Assembly: GCA_014529385.2 (NCBI GenBank)
Contig: CM043957.1
Coordinates: 69,577,503-69,641,502 of the forward strand
DNA: 64,000 nt
From: Adiantum capillus-veneris
Taxonomy: Eukaryota > Streptophyta > Polypodiopsida > Polypodiales > Pteridaceae
Reading direction: 5' to 3'
Positions 1 through 10,849 of this stretch are shown here, piece by piece. Made by a program: the position numbers and the translations under genes. The notes below the pieces were generated by a model. That model made no database searches, was not told the DNA's origin, and worked only from the letters and a program-made list of their open reading frames with translations. The first letter of the stretch is position 1. Every line of letters starts with the position of its first letter.

Positions 1-59
1 TTTGAAATTTTTGAGCTTGGACGACCTTTACCAGGTGGCATAGGATTTCCGATGGCCTC

Positions 60-1160
60 TTCTCTTGGGCGGTTTGAGAGCTGCACCATCACTTTCTTCA
101 GAAGGGAAAGAGGATGAGGAGGATGGAGAAGAGGGTGACCTCCTTCTCGCCTTTTTCTTCCCTTGTTCCTCCTATTCTACACCATTACTTTCTTCAAAAG
201 AGGAAGAGGATGAGGAAAATGGAGAAGAGGGTGACCTCTTTCTCGTCTTTTTCTTCTCTTGTTTCCTCTCTTCCCTCTTTGAATTATGGTGAGAGGAGTA
301 TGCAATGGTCGTCTCCGTTTAGGGGGTGTTGGTGAGCGTTTTGCTCGTCGTCTTCATGGAGCCATCTCCGACGAGGTGGCATGAGATTTGTTCTTTCTCG
401 TTCTTTCGGTGGGGGGTCTACCGTTGAAACTTGGGCTCTCCTTTGAGAGGGAGATGCCCCATCGAGTAGTAAGTTTTTGAGCCCTTTGTACGGATCCTCC
501 TCTTCTTCCCTTATCGGAGAGAGTCCTCTTTTGGAAGTCTCACTAGAAGCTTTCTTAGGTACTCTCTCTTCTTGGTGGGGAGTTTGGAGAATACCATGGG
601 TGTGCAATTGCTGTAGCACTTCACCTTGGAGGGATGGATTGCCCAGGGCTTGTTGGAGCCTAGAAACAAGATAGTTTACAAGCATAGGGGCATCATTAGT
701 TGCTCTATCATTATCAAAATCAAAGCTACAACATTCATTTCAATCTCTTTACCCTTGTCATCCATACTAGCAAATTTTAGATGTAAATTTTTACTTGTAC
801 TTTGGCACTTCAAGCCCTAGTTGCTACTCCTCTTTACCTTCAAAGGAAGCACTCAAGCATCTATACCCGTGGCTCGAATATTATTAATTGCAAGGAATAG
901 AAGAGAGGGTTTCACAGAGCCGAGACAACATCGGTTCCTATCAAGCTTCTAATAGCTCTCAATAATGGTTAAGCCGTAGGCAAGCCCCGTAGGACTCCAT
1001 TATTAAGACCATAGCTCTCGACAATATCCCCGTTAACTGCATAAAGCAGACGTACTTCAAGGATGAAAAATCCCTATTCTACTTACTCTTTTGCAATTGA
1101 TAACACCAACCATTTGTAGCAAGATTGAGGACCTCTCTTCTTGAGCAAGAAAAGAGAAAC
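60..1160 (-). pseudogene. Decayed gag N-terminal region of element U
   Basis: Remnant of a retrotransposon gag read on the minus strand. The longest open piece is 284-685 (133 codons, no recognised domain, acidic and basic patches). Left of it the minus strand encodes a Ser-rich block followed by a Lys/Arg tract, with one internal stop, in two 32-codon copies. The same style of Ser-rich plus basic segment occurs in the gag fragments at 34.5-35.1, 36.5-36.9 and 37.7-38.1 kb, which is why I assign it to gag. A primer-binding-site-like sequence and an LTR-like start follow on its 5' side (higher coordinates). The element continues left out of the window. Identification rests on context and composition, not on a conserved capsid motif. 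Confidence 0.5.
84..275 (-). repeat. In-frame 96-bp tandem duplication in U gag
   Basis: Two adjacent copies start at 84 and 180 (both CACCAT.ACTTTCTTC). The period of 96 bp equals 32 codons, so the duplication keeps frame. Each copy encodes RSPSSP followed by a serine run and EES on the minus strand. Confidence 0.75.
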
Positions 1161-1165
1161 CAATA

Positions 1166-1177
1166 GCTTTGATACCA
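1166..1177 (-). other. Primer binding site of element U (tRNA-iMet type)
   Basis: On the minus strand this reads TGGTATCAAAGC, one mismatch from the plant initiator-Met primer site TGGTATCAGAGC. It lies one base from the LTR start at 1179, the expected spacing for a minus-oriented LTR element whose 5' LTR is on the right. Confidence 0.75.
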
Positions 1178-1178
1178 A

Positions 1179-1985
1179 TGTAACATTTAATGCACTAGTA
1201 ACTTGTGTGTAGCGGAAAATGATAACATAGTGAGCATTTCATTAAGAACAAGTTCCTAATGAGCATAGAGAGAGTACTAGTTGGAGAAAGCAACATAGAA
1301 ATTACATCTAGCTAGTTTGGCATAGACAATACTTGAAAAGAGAGAGAAATAGAACAATTGACAACAGTTGAGAACCGGATTTACATGGAGCTGGTCCCCC
1401 CTCCAAAAAGGATTTGTATTATAGCTTCTCCTATCAAGGGTATACAATACAATCGTTGTGTTCCTTGACAAAACTCGTTGGTGCAACGAAGATGGAAGCT
1501 TCATGCACCAAATTATGCTTGAAAAACATACCTAGTGGGCCTAGCCTCAATCCCAAGACCTCACACACCTTCAAAGATGGTGAGAGCTAGCAAGGAATGA
1601 GGAAAGATGAAGAGGAAGAAGATGTATCTTACGAGAAAGAAGTATTCTCCTCACATAATCACTCTTATAGCATAGCTTAGCTTAGTAATTAGCATGGTAG
1701 AGGAGATGAGCATGCCATTGAAGCTTGGCTCTTGGTTGGATTTGCATTCCACAGCCAAGAGTTGTTGGTGTAGGCCTCTACTTCTCGATGCTTGGAGAAG
1801 GAGATGGAGTTATTGCTCAACACATGAGTTGTGTGTGTGTAGCAAAATTAGTTAGCCTAAAAATGCCAACTCTGATCTCTCTTCTTGGTCGACCCCTCTT
1901 CCCATTTGCTCTTGCTGGCTTCCCATTGGCTCCTGCAGAGCTTAGCCAATAGCAATTAAGAAGCATAGTTGATAGTCTTGTGACA
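1179..1985 (-). repeat. Probable 5' LTR of element U
   Basis: The left edge is set by TGTAACA next to the primer site. The right edge is proposed at CTTGTGACA (1977-1985), because the related LTRs S (7388-7396) and W (36110-36118) end in nearly the same string. That gives 807 bp. No partner LTR lies in the window, so neither the right edge nor a target-site duplication can be confirmed. Gene-like frames inside it are short and unrecognised. Confidence 0.45.
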
Positions 1986-2330
1986 AGTGTCCCCCTTTTC
2001 CCTTTTGTGAGAGCTTAGGTAATTAAAATAATTTATTTAAACTCTCATTGGACCTTTTAGTCTTTTGGCCAATAGAAATCAAGCAAGCCATTGGGTTGCT
2101 GGATGCTCACTGGACCCCTTGGTAGACTGTTCAATAGTCTTCTAGGGAGCTTAATTCCTATTGGTTCTTTTATCAAGCATTTTTTAATTGATTAGACTAA
2201 TTTTACTCTAGCCTAATTCTCATTGGTCCACCTCTATGGCCATCCCAATAGGATTTGAGGGGAGATTGGGGGCATATGTGCTAGGAGCCTACCATGTGTC
2301 CATTATTCCCTTTGTGTAAAGGGAGAGCTT

Positions 2331-2374
<44 letters not shown>

Positions 2375-5000
2375 CTCTCTCTTCCCCTACCTTGAGAGAC
2401 GCCCCCTCCTTCCTAGGGATGTGGGAAGACTTTTTAGTCTTCCCATAACCATCCAATTTTCCCACTTTTGGCCATTGGACTTTTTTAATTAAATTATGGT
2501 ACCTTAGCCTATGAAAGTCTTAATGGAGATGAACCTTAGGTCTTTTAAGCTCCATTGATGCACATTGCTCTTTTGCAGACTGTCCCCCTTTGGATCCCTG
2601 CTGAGACCGATCTGGCAATCTTACCAATATTCTAACTTTTACTCCCCTCGTACCTCCCCCTATTAAATGATTAGTTTAACATGAGAAAATCATTTGGGAG
2701 AATTAGATATTAGTTTTTATGACACTTTGTTTCCTCTGTTGATCCAATATTCTTGTGGGCTAAATACCCACTATCAAGAATTGGAGTATATATATGTACA
2801 GATTGGGTCGATGACTCCACATGAGCTGAATCACCAATCATTCAAGATCCAAAAGCCAAATTTTGAGATATGGCTTGATGTGCAGGATGCATCTCTTGGA
2901 TTGCTCTCAACACCACTGTCATAACTGCTACAAGATTTTTTGGTTTTTGCATGTGTATCATATCTCTGAGCTAGGTTGGAAACCCGCATGGTGGGTGATT
3001 TGGCATGGTTAAAACCCACTCAAATCTTCTCAAGATAGCCCATGATTAGGTCACCCTAGCCAAGTGCAAACATCCCCTTTTTTGCGCCTAGTAAAGTCTT
3101 TAGAAAGTTAGGTATTGGTGGCCCTTAGGTCTTAAAACACTTATTTTGGACACCTTAAAAGGTATCTTGGTTAAAAACGACTTTAAAATCAAAACCCATT
3201 GCGGTGTGTCCTATTGCTCACAAGCTTTTTTTCTAGCTATACGTCACTAAATTTGGACCTGTGTATCAAAAATCAAAGCAATTTTGGTGAACTGCACTTG
3301 AAATGACACTCAAAACGGATTTAGGCTTTGAAACCCTAGTTCTGATGTTCACATAGGATTTTGTGATCCAATTCTTCCAAAATTTGACAAGTAGGCTTTA
3401 ATTATCTCGAACCAACTACTGGTAACAAAAAATAGCCAAAATGATAATCTTGGAGAAGAATCTAAAATTAATCAATGTGATTGTGAAGAGGAACACATTT
3501 ATATACTTAACTTTTGCACATATGTGTACAATAATGGAAAGAAACTCAGACATGCTTGATTTCGTTATGCAATTGGTTGTATTTCTTGAATCCACACAAG
3601 CATACAATATAATGAGTTTGTCAATACACTAGGATAAAATATTTCAATCACAGACAATAATGATGCCTATCATGTAGAAATTCTTTTAATTTGAAGGAAG
3701 AGAAATTTCTATACATTTTTGACTTCCTTGATGCATGCGATTATTGTGGTCACTATTGTAGTTTACCATAGTCACTAGTAAAAACACTTACTTCACTTTG
3801 TTGTGCTACAGAGATGAGGGCATAGACACTAACTTTGGCTATTACAATGCATAAAAGGTACACATTAAAAAAACATTGATTTGATACGAGAATCCAACTT
3901 GCTTCATGTGACCTACCGAATTGCAACCCTTCTTTGTATAATGTAATTGGGATCCTCTTGGCAAGCAACCTCAAGTAGCAAGTGGTGTATCTTGTTTTAA
4001 AGTGGAATTTATTCATACCTAGTGGTACCAAACTATCTCATTTTTTTCTCAAATAGAGTTGCTGGAGAAGATAATACCATTTTCTTAGCTTCTTAATCAT
4101 CTACATGCCATTAAAAGCCATTTTTTGCAAACACCTAGCAACGCATGCCAAAGTTTACAATTGTTATCTGATTGTATAGTTTTAGTGTGAATCACAATCA
4201 ATTTGTAGTGTTGAGCTTGATTTGCATGTTTTTTCTCCATATGTCTATGCATTTGACATATATTTGCACTTTCACTTTGTGCACATGTGTATCAATGTTT
4301 ATTTTGAGCCTTACGTATATATGGAGGAAAGTTTGGGTAGTCCTCCCCAAAGAATAACCATAGAGGTATGTGCCCGTCACTCATTGCCATAAACATTTCT
4401 AGTCTTGAAGGCAGGCAATTGGTAATAAGTAATGCAAATATATGGCACACATATTGATATAAGACCCTTTTGTAACTCATGATCATTCCAGATAAATGAA
4501 AAGAGTGCGACATTTTACTTGTGAATTGTAATTAATGGTTTCACCTAGCATGCTACTAACATTTTGAGCTTTACTCATGAGTATGCCACTAGTCCTTTTC
4601 TAAAGGTGAGTAGGCGATAGTGGATGCTAACCAATACATTGATACTTAATATTTCAATTTCTCAAGATATTCACCTGCTCAAGGATTTCCATAAAATGGC
4701 TATGTAGAAATAACGACATCATTCAAATGGAATGCCGAGGTAGCATAGGTGCAATAAGTTACTCGAGTATAAACATTTGAATCGTCGACAACAATAAGCC
4801 AATAGTGAGGAGTTACGAGTAGGACTTTGGTTGATGATCAATAGCATCAGTCAAAACAAGAGAAACTTGATCAACTTGCCTATAAGTATTGCTTTTACTT
4901 TTTAAATTATGGAGATATTGAGATGTTAAGAACCACCAAGCCTTATCAACTTTTTTTATTACGCTCTCTTAAGTGATGTTTGTCTAGCACCAACAGCACC
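1986..5000. other. Gene-free AT-rich stretch
   Basis: Only short, unrecognised open frames (below 95 codons). It holds the (GT)n tract at 2333-2372 and, at about 2665-2720, a sequence resembling the repeat units at 61431 and 61749 (shared GAGAAAATCATTTGGG core). Apart from these I see nothing. Confidence 0.6.
2333..2372. repeat. (GT)n microsatellite
   Basis: Uninterrupted GT dinucleotides for about 20 units, followed by a CT-rich tract. Confidence 0.97.
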
Positions 5001-5126
5001 TGCGAGCAATGCACCAACTAAGCCATGCTCCCTGCGCTGTAGCCTTCAGGGAGGGCCAGCTTCCAAGAGCTGCTGAACATGCGACCTTGGTTGCGGGCAG
5101 ACGACCAGGTAAGGTGATATTGGCGT

Positions 5127-5127
<1 letters not shown>

Positions 5128-5168
<41 letters not shown>

Positions 5169-5182
5169 GGGGGGGCGGGGGG
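5128..5182. repeat. (GA)n microsatellite with adjoining G tract
   Basis: About 18 GA units followed by an interrupted run of G. The short frames crossing it (4984-5278) are low-complexity translations, not genes. Confidence 0.95.
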
Positions 5183-5292
5183 AGTGGGTCGGTGGATGAG
5201 AGGGAGGGAAGGGTCACTATTGAAGGGACCAGGCTCACGAGTGGTAACAGGGGAGTGTTGAGGAGAGGGACTGGGTGAAGTAGCTCACACCT

Positions 5293-6550
5293 GTGAAGGA
5301 ACTGGTGAAGCTTCCTGTGGAGGAACTAGAGGGGGGTAGGACTCGGCTGGAAAACAGACTGCTGATGACGGCGCTGAACAGGCTGCCAGCGGCCATGAGG
5401 TCATTCGCTGAGCCTAGAGTCACTCCGCTCATGAGCAGCTCATTCTTGGCCCCTTTTACAGTTAGAGAGATGCATGATGGTCTTGTAGATGTTATGCTGC
5501 TTCTTTGTCCGGAGGATGATGGCCTCACTGGGCAGTTTTTCCTTCTCATTGCCTGGAGGGATGTCTTGCACTTGCCTCTTCTCCAAGGATTCGAGCAAAT
5601 TTTTACACTGGTCAGATGCCTTCCTGGCTTACCTCAGGACCCATTACGCTTATACCAAAGGGAGGAGATCACACATTGCTTCATCAGTGGCATTCCACTA
5701 CTCTCCTGTCTTCTAAGATTCTCACTCGGATGAGCAGTGCTAGATTGTGGCCTGAGATGGGTTTTGTGCAAGATCGATGCATTCTGGACAACATTTTTCA
5801 CATTTCATGAGGTAGTGGATCATAAATATTTCGGACAGTCCTTGGAAATCTTCCTCCTCAACTTTGAGAAGGCTTATGACAGAGTGGACTAGGATTTTTT
5901 GGAGGGCACTTTACATAGGATTGGCTTTTTGGCGCGATGGATTCGTGGTGTGTCAGTATTGTACAGATTTGATAGTAGTGCGGTTACGATTGGGGCTTGG
6001 AGAGTCTTTCCCATTGTCATGATGTGTACGATAGGGTTGTCCTCTACCGAGACAATGTCCTTTCATTTGCATTGCAGGATTCTACAAATTAGAGGATTCA
6101 GTTTGCCTTCCAAAGGGTGTAGGTGCTTGTTTGCTTGCTTAGGAGTATGCGGATGATGCAGTGGCACGCATGGTTCCCAAATATGGTGTGTTGGATGCAA
6201 GTTGCAGGCGTTGCTTAGTCATATATATATTTACAGAAGTCCCATTGTCCTTTTCTCACTTCATTTGTTGTTTATGGGGGATTTGAATGAAGCTGAGGAA
6301 AGGCCTAGTTCAGTAGTTACCTTGGACCTTAGAGGAGTTTGATCCTCAACCACTGATACGAAACCTCTCGGTTCGGGATCTGCTAGCATTGGTCGGCATA
6401 TTCTATTGCGGCAACAGAATTTGGAGTGTGGGCCTACACGATAAAGTCTTGGCTGGATGTTGCCCGATCTCATGCCTTTATGTACAACTTTTGGTCCTTC
6501 CTCTAGGATTTGCAAATCAGCTGCCATATACTTTACTTCATGTGGTCCAT
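5293..6550 (+). pseudogene. LINE reverse transcriptase pseudogene (LINE A)
   Basis: A non-LTR retrotransposon RT broken by frameshifts and stops but readable in three frames. The motifs come in the correct order: ITLIPKGGD (about 5650), a GFVQDRCILDNIF block (5760-5800), LLNFEKAYDRVD (about 5856-5890), GTLHRIGF with ARWIRGVSVLYRF (5902-5970), and the catalytic EYADD (6143-6157). Upstream (5293-5600) matches the usual spacer between endonuclease and RT. After the YADD the frame is lost; a GDLNEAEE string near 6278 could be a displaced endonuclease motif. The retrotransposon X interrupts this sequence at 6550, so the LINE was already present when X arrived. It cannot encode a working enzyme. 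Confidence 0.85.
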
Positions 6551-8392
6551 TGTAAGGTGCAGCAGAAGTGAATGTTGAACTTTGCTCAAGATGAGTGCTC
6601 CAAACTGTGCTCAAGGTTCCTTTTACTTACGGAAGGGAGAGCCTTCCGTTCCTTTAGTGAGATAGTGCAAATGATCACAAACAAAGTGGTAAACACTGTG
6701 AATGAAGGTGTTGAGACTGAGAGATAGAGAGAGAAGAATACGACACCTGTAACAAACTGCTGACGTGTCAAAGTTTAAAGAATGGAGCCAACTTGCAGAT
6801 GCTGGCCGAGGGGCCTAAACCCTAAGAAGAGCAAGTAACAGAAGAAGTCCTACCAACTTATGGGGACCCCGTCTGATGGGGCCCCAAGTGACAAAGGATT
6901 AAAATAAAGCAGGACACGCACACACACAAAAACCGATGACGTGGTAGATTTCGGAAAATTACGTTGGCATGATGACGTGGCATGCTGTACGGATTTTTGC
7001 GTTTTGGGCTAGCTGATGACGTGGCAGGTTGTACGGATTTCCGTGATTTTTGCTGGCAGCTTTTTGGCATTGCTTTTGGACCGAAGCTTTTGAGTTTGAA
7101 GGCTTTTCATGTATAACTGCTTTTGGGGCCTAGGGCCTTTAAATATGAGGTTAGGGCTCATTCTCTGGCATGCTTCTTGGAGAAGGTGCAGAGTCTGGAG
7201 TATCGGCTTGTATTGTCTTGATGCAATATAAAGAAATACAGAAAGGGGCGCCAAGGTTTGGGGCCAATACCCTCTGGGGTGGAATTCTGCCACTCCGTGT
7301 CGCGTGTCGTCTCTCTCTTCCAGTTCAGTTGTTATTGAAATGCTAAAAGTCTGTTCAGTCTGTTCTTTTCTATTTGCATGTGCCTGTCTTGTGACAACAC
7401 CAGAATGTTGTCAAACCCTCCTCCGAAGGCTCCACTCTCTGTGGCGAGAGCGGTCTACTATTGATTGCACAAATCTGCCGACGATGTTGACAACGATGAG
7501 GACGACGACGAGACGGGCTGAAATTTGAAAACGTTAAGGGCTGAAATCTGCAAATCTTGTATGTGCTGAATTCTGACTCTATGTTGGTGATGATGGCGAT
7601 GACGACGATGCAACGACGACGCACTGAAAACGTAGATGCTGAAATCTGCGTTTTCCGGGCTGAATCTACAAACTCTTTTTGATCTGACCGTGCGGCGAGA
7701 TCTGCTGCGGGAAGGTGAGATCTACAAGGTTCGGGAGTTCTACTATGGAGTCTGACTGCTGAAAACTGAAAACGTTGATGCCTATGTTGGTTCTATCGCG
7801 GAGAATTTGCAAAATGCTAGGTCGTCCTGCTGATCCAAAAACGCTAGGGCTGATATGTGATCTGTTGCAAAATTGCTAGGATATCTGCTGGCGCCAGGCT
7901 GATCTGCAAGTGGCAAAACGTTGGGGCTGATCTGCAGTTGAAAAACGCTGGCTGGTTTTTGTGGCTGAAAACGCTAGGTTGACTGCCGGGGAGTCTTGCT
8001 GAAAAGGTGCACTGTCGGATGTCTGGTCCCTACTGCCTCTTCTGCGAGAGAATGCTAGCGGTAGGTTTCTTATATACATGCTTGTCAAAATTGCCCTACC
8101 CAATTTCCCAACAAAAGTCACTTATTGATAATAAGTGAAAAATGGCTAAAATAGGGAAAATAGGTCTATGCAGTGTAAAAATGCTCCTGATGGGTTCTGA
8201 CTGTAATCTGATGATCATGCTGTGTACAACTAGAGGATATGCATCTACTCTAAGTGTCTGGACATGCACGGTCTGCGAATAGACTCACAAAAGTGTGAGA
8301 ACACTTCCTATGCTAGGCTAATTGAACTGAACCGAACCCTTGTCATGAAGTAGCTTGTCCATGTACACATATGGTTCGATGTGCACGTGACA
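6551..8392 (-). repeat. 3' LTR of X (split by solo LTR S)
   Basis: Starts TGTAAGGTGCAGC and ends CACGTGACA. It aligns along its whole length with 29491-30728 once the 649-bp insertion S and its duplicated ACACC are removed (1188 bp against 1238 bp). Numerous substitutions and small indels separate the two copies. The left target-site duplication TCCAT precedes it. Confidence 0.92.
6748..7396 (+). mobile_element. Solo LTR S inserted in the X 3' LTR
   Basis: A 649-bp insertion absent from the right X LTR. It begins TGTAACAAACTG, ends CTTGTGACA, and is flanked by a perfect 5-bp duplication ACACC (6743-6747 and 7397-7401). It has no coding sequence and no partner LTR, so it is a solo LTR left by recombination between two LTRs. 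Its ends and internal stretches (for example a TGATGACGTGGCA motif and an ACTTATGGGGACCCC block) resemble the LTR at 35363-36118 in reverse complement, so it belongs to the W family in the opposite orientation. Confidence 0.92.
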
Positions 8393-8408
8393 TTCCCTCC
8401 TTTTCAAA
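8393..8408 (-). other. Polypurine tract of X
   Basis: On the minus strand GAAAAGGAGGGAA directly precedes the 3' LTR. It is the site of plus-strand DNA priming and confirms the minus orientation of X. Confidence 0.8.
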
Positions 8409-8654
8409 GTGTGGTACTGGTACCGAACTGTATGGCGTCGAGGGAGATCGCCAACAGCGTCTGGAATTCTGGAAAGGACTCTTCGCCGGCTCACTCTGAT
8501 GCGTGGGTCATGCAATACTTGAACTTCATAAAGGTCTGCAACGCTTGCTTCTTTGGGCCGCGCCGAAAGCGATACAAAGTCATCTGTGGCTCCTTCAATG
8601 CTTCAACTTCGTCGATGGTCATGCGTCTACCTTCTTCAAGAATCTCCGAGGATG
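8409..8654 (-). pseudogene. 3' interior remnant of X, beyond the Y insertion
   Basis: This short interior segment lies between the X polypurine tract and the Y insertion. On the minus strand an open frame crosses the point where Y inserted, joining codons at 26319-26460 to codons here, and stops near 8494. The encoded sequence (EEGRRMTIDEVEALKEPQM and a Lys/Arg-rich tail) matches no family I recognise. It may be the tail of the X polyprotein or a separate small reading frame. Confidence 0.5.
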
Positions 8655-8659
8655 AAAAT

Positions 8660-8910
8660 TGTGCGCTCCTTGCCGCACTATCGAAGCAAGGGACTTGCCA
8701 ATACACCGTGTGCGAGCCACAAACGGCTCCAAGCACACAACAAGCCTAAACTAGCAAGCTCAAGAAAACAAAGGGTGTGTCACTCACCGCTCTACGCTCG
8801 CCTTCGTGGTGGATTCCTCGCCGCGATGAAGAAGAAGCTGCAGTCGTGCCGCGCTCAACCGCTTCGCCGCCGTCGTGCCTTCGTAATGCTCGATCGCACA
8901 CACACACTCC

Positions 8911-8942
<32 letters not shown>

Positions 8943-9227
8943 AGGAGGTGAAGAAGAAGAAGATGGAGATGGAGCAAGAGCACTCTTCTATTGCACAAAT
9001 GAGAGAACGAGTAAAAATTAGGTTTAGTTGGCTTTTATAGGAGCTCACCCCATTCACACTTGGGCGCCCATGCTTAGCCAACTAATCCCTTGAATGTCTT
9101 AGTTAGAGTGCGCCTCTCATCGGCGATCACTCTACCTTTCCCTATTGGTCCGACAAGCCCGGTACCTGACTCTAAATAATACAACGTTAATAGATCATAT
9201 GGTGTCCGTGTGCCGTGAGGGTTAACA
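8660..9227 (-). repeat. 3' LTR of Y
   Basis: A 568-bp direct repeat of 25742-26313. It contains a (CT)n/(CA)n microsatellite at about 8907-8941 that differs in length between copies. The short frames inside (for example 8553-8951 and 8746-9081) are shared by both LTRs and are not genes. Confidence 0.95.
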
Positions 9228-9240
9228 TGCCCCCCTTCCT
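9228..9240 (-). other. Polypurine tract of Y
   Basis: The minus strand reads AGGAAGGGGGGCA immediately before the 3' LTR. Confidence 0.85.
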
Positions 9241-10849
9241 GATGTAGATTCCGTCCTCGGAAGCTATTGAGTTGAAGCTGGTTCGTCGAGGTGGAAAAGC
9301 ATTTGAGATGAATGTCCTTAGCCTTCTTCAGTCACTGCAAAATCAAACAACATTGCCACAGTAATTGCAATCTCATATACAATTAAAAATCATATGCAAT
9401 TTTAGGTAGACAAATTGATTGGTAAAAGAATTTCAAACAATTTGTCAACAATGAACATTAAATTGCAATGTAATCAAATGCAAAAACAGATGTACATGTA
9501 GAAAATTAAACAAGTCTGGGGTCGCTAATTTGACGGTCGAAAGGCACTAGAGATCGAATATTAATACCATGGGTAAGCTTCTTAATTTTCTGTGGTCAAT
9601 TAAGTTGTTTAATCGCGAGAGCCAAGTATTCATGTTCGAGGGCTGACTAGAGGCTATATCTAGAAAACCTTGTAGTTAAGCTACCATAAAAGGAATTTCT
9701 CATGAAATCATCGCTTGACTGATTACTTTTTCTTTGACCCCCCAAAGTCTTTTCACATTGATTCAATTTGATGTGTATGCTTATTTTGTATGCCTTGGGT
9801 TTTTTGCTTTTCAAGGAAAAGCGCCCACATTGGGAACCTCTAGGGCTCTAGTACCATAGGCGATACATGTGAGTGAAGTACCAAATCAAGCTGAGAGTTC
9901 TCTTCCAGCTTAAAATTTTACATTGTGGCACTTTGATTTTTTGTTTGTTCATTTTCAGCATTTTAATTTTGTAACTTTGGGGGGTCATATAACACTGTTA
10001 CCCTCCCCAGGCTCATCACATTAGTAAACTCCCTTTATAATACTTAAGCTAAAGGTCAATAGGGTTAAGCCCACTAGAAAGCCCTAGTACATTTCACACA
10101 ATGCTGCCTAAATCGGATTAAGAACCTAAGTAACCATTGCTTATTAGGAAGGCATTCCCCATGGTATTAAGAGAAGATTTCTAATACCTAGCTTGGTCAA
10201 ACTAGCTTAGTCGGACTGCTTGATTTTTACACCTAGACAAGTGATTATGACAAAACATTACATTGAATTAAATGTTTGATACTAAGCAAATGCACTGAAT
10301 ATTATGCTACCAATCACAATCAAAGCAGACAATCATAGATGCAAAAAGATAACGGCAATGCTAATGGACAAGAAAAACCTGTTTGTGTTGATGGTCGTGC
10401 TTGATTTGAAGGTTCCATGAAGGTCCAAATCCTAACCACAGCAACACGTTCCTGTACACACTATGAAACAAAAGGAATATCTCCAGGAGGCACATTAGTG
10501 GGAAAAGAGAACTTCGCTAATCTCTCAACTCTAAAACAGAAACACTCCTATCGTACTAATCTTACCTACCCTCCATCACTCAAGTGATGAGGATCAAAAA
10601 TGTTTTATGGCATAGGTTTCTGTTTCACTGTACCAGATGTGACATGTGTAGGTCTGAGTCAATGTTTTGACTTTTAATGTGCATACTCATTTGCTAATTG
10701 CTCTTGCTCTTTATTTTTATTTTTTTGTGAGTATAAAGCTTTATATGTACATTCCCTAAGATCGGAGATTAAGAGGTCAGGGAGAAAGGTTGAGAGGGAA
10801 GCAAGTGAATGATGACTGTCAGCAAACACTCCCCCCTTCCTTGGGTAGA
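9241..10849 (-). other. Non-coding 3' interior of Y
   Basis: About 1.6 kb between the Y frame's stop and its polypurine tract, where an autonomous element would have RT and integrase. All six frames are closed at short intervals and no RT or integrase motif is visible. A purine/pyrimidine block near 9980-10010 is the only compositional feature. Confidence 0.65.

Noticed and set aside
4984-5110. tRNA-like A-box (minus strand GGCTTAGTTGGTGC) suggesting a SINE
   Set aside because: No B-box at the right distance and order, no tail, no second copy found.
6261-6420. GDLNEAEE string as an endonuclease domain after the LINE A RT
   Set aside because: Only one short motif is visible, downstream of the RT instead of upstream, and the surrounding frames are closed.
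8381-8951. Plus-strand frames of 122 and 132 codons
   Set aside because: They straddle the X/Y insertion junction and the Y LTR; the second recurs in the other Y LTR.
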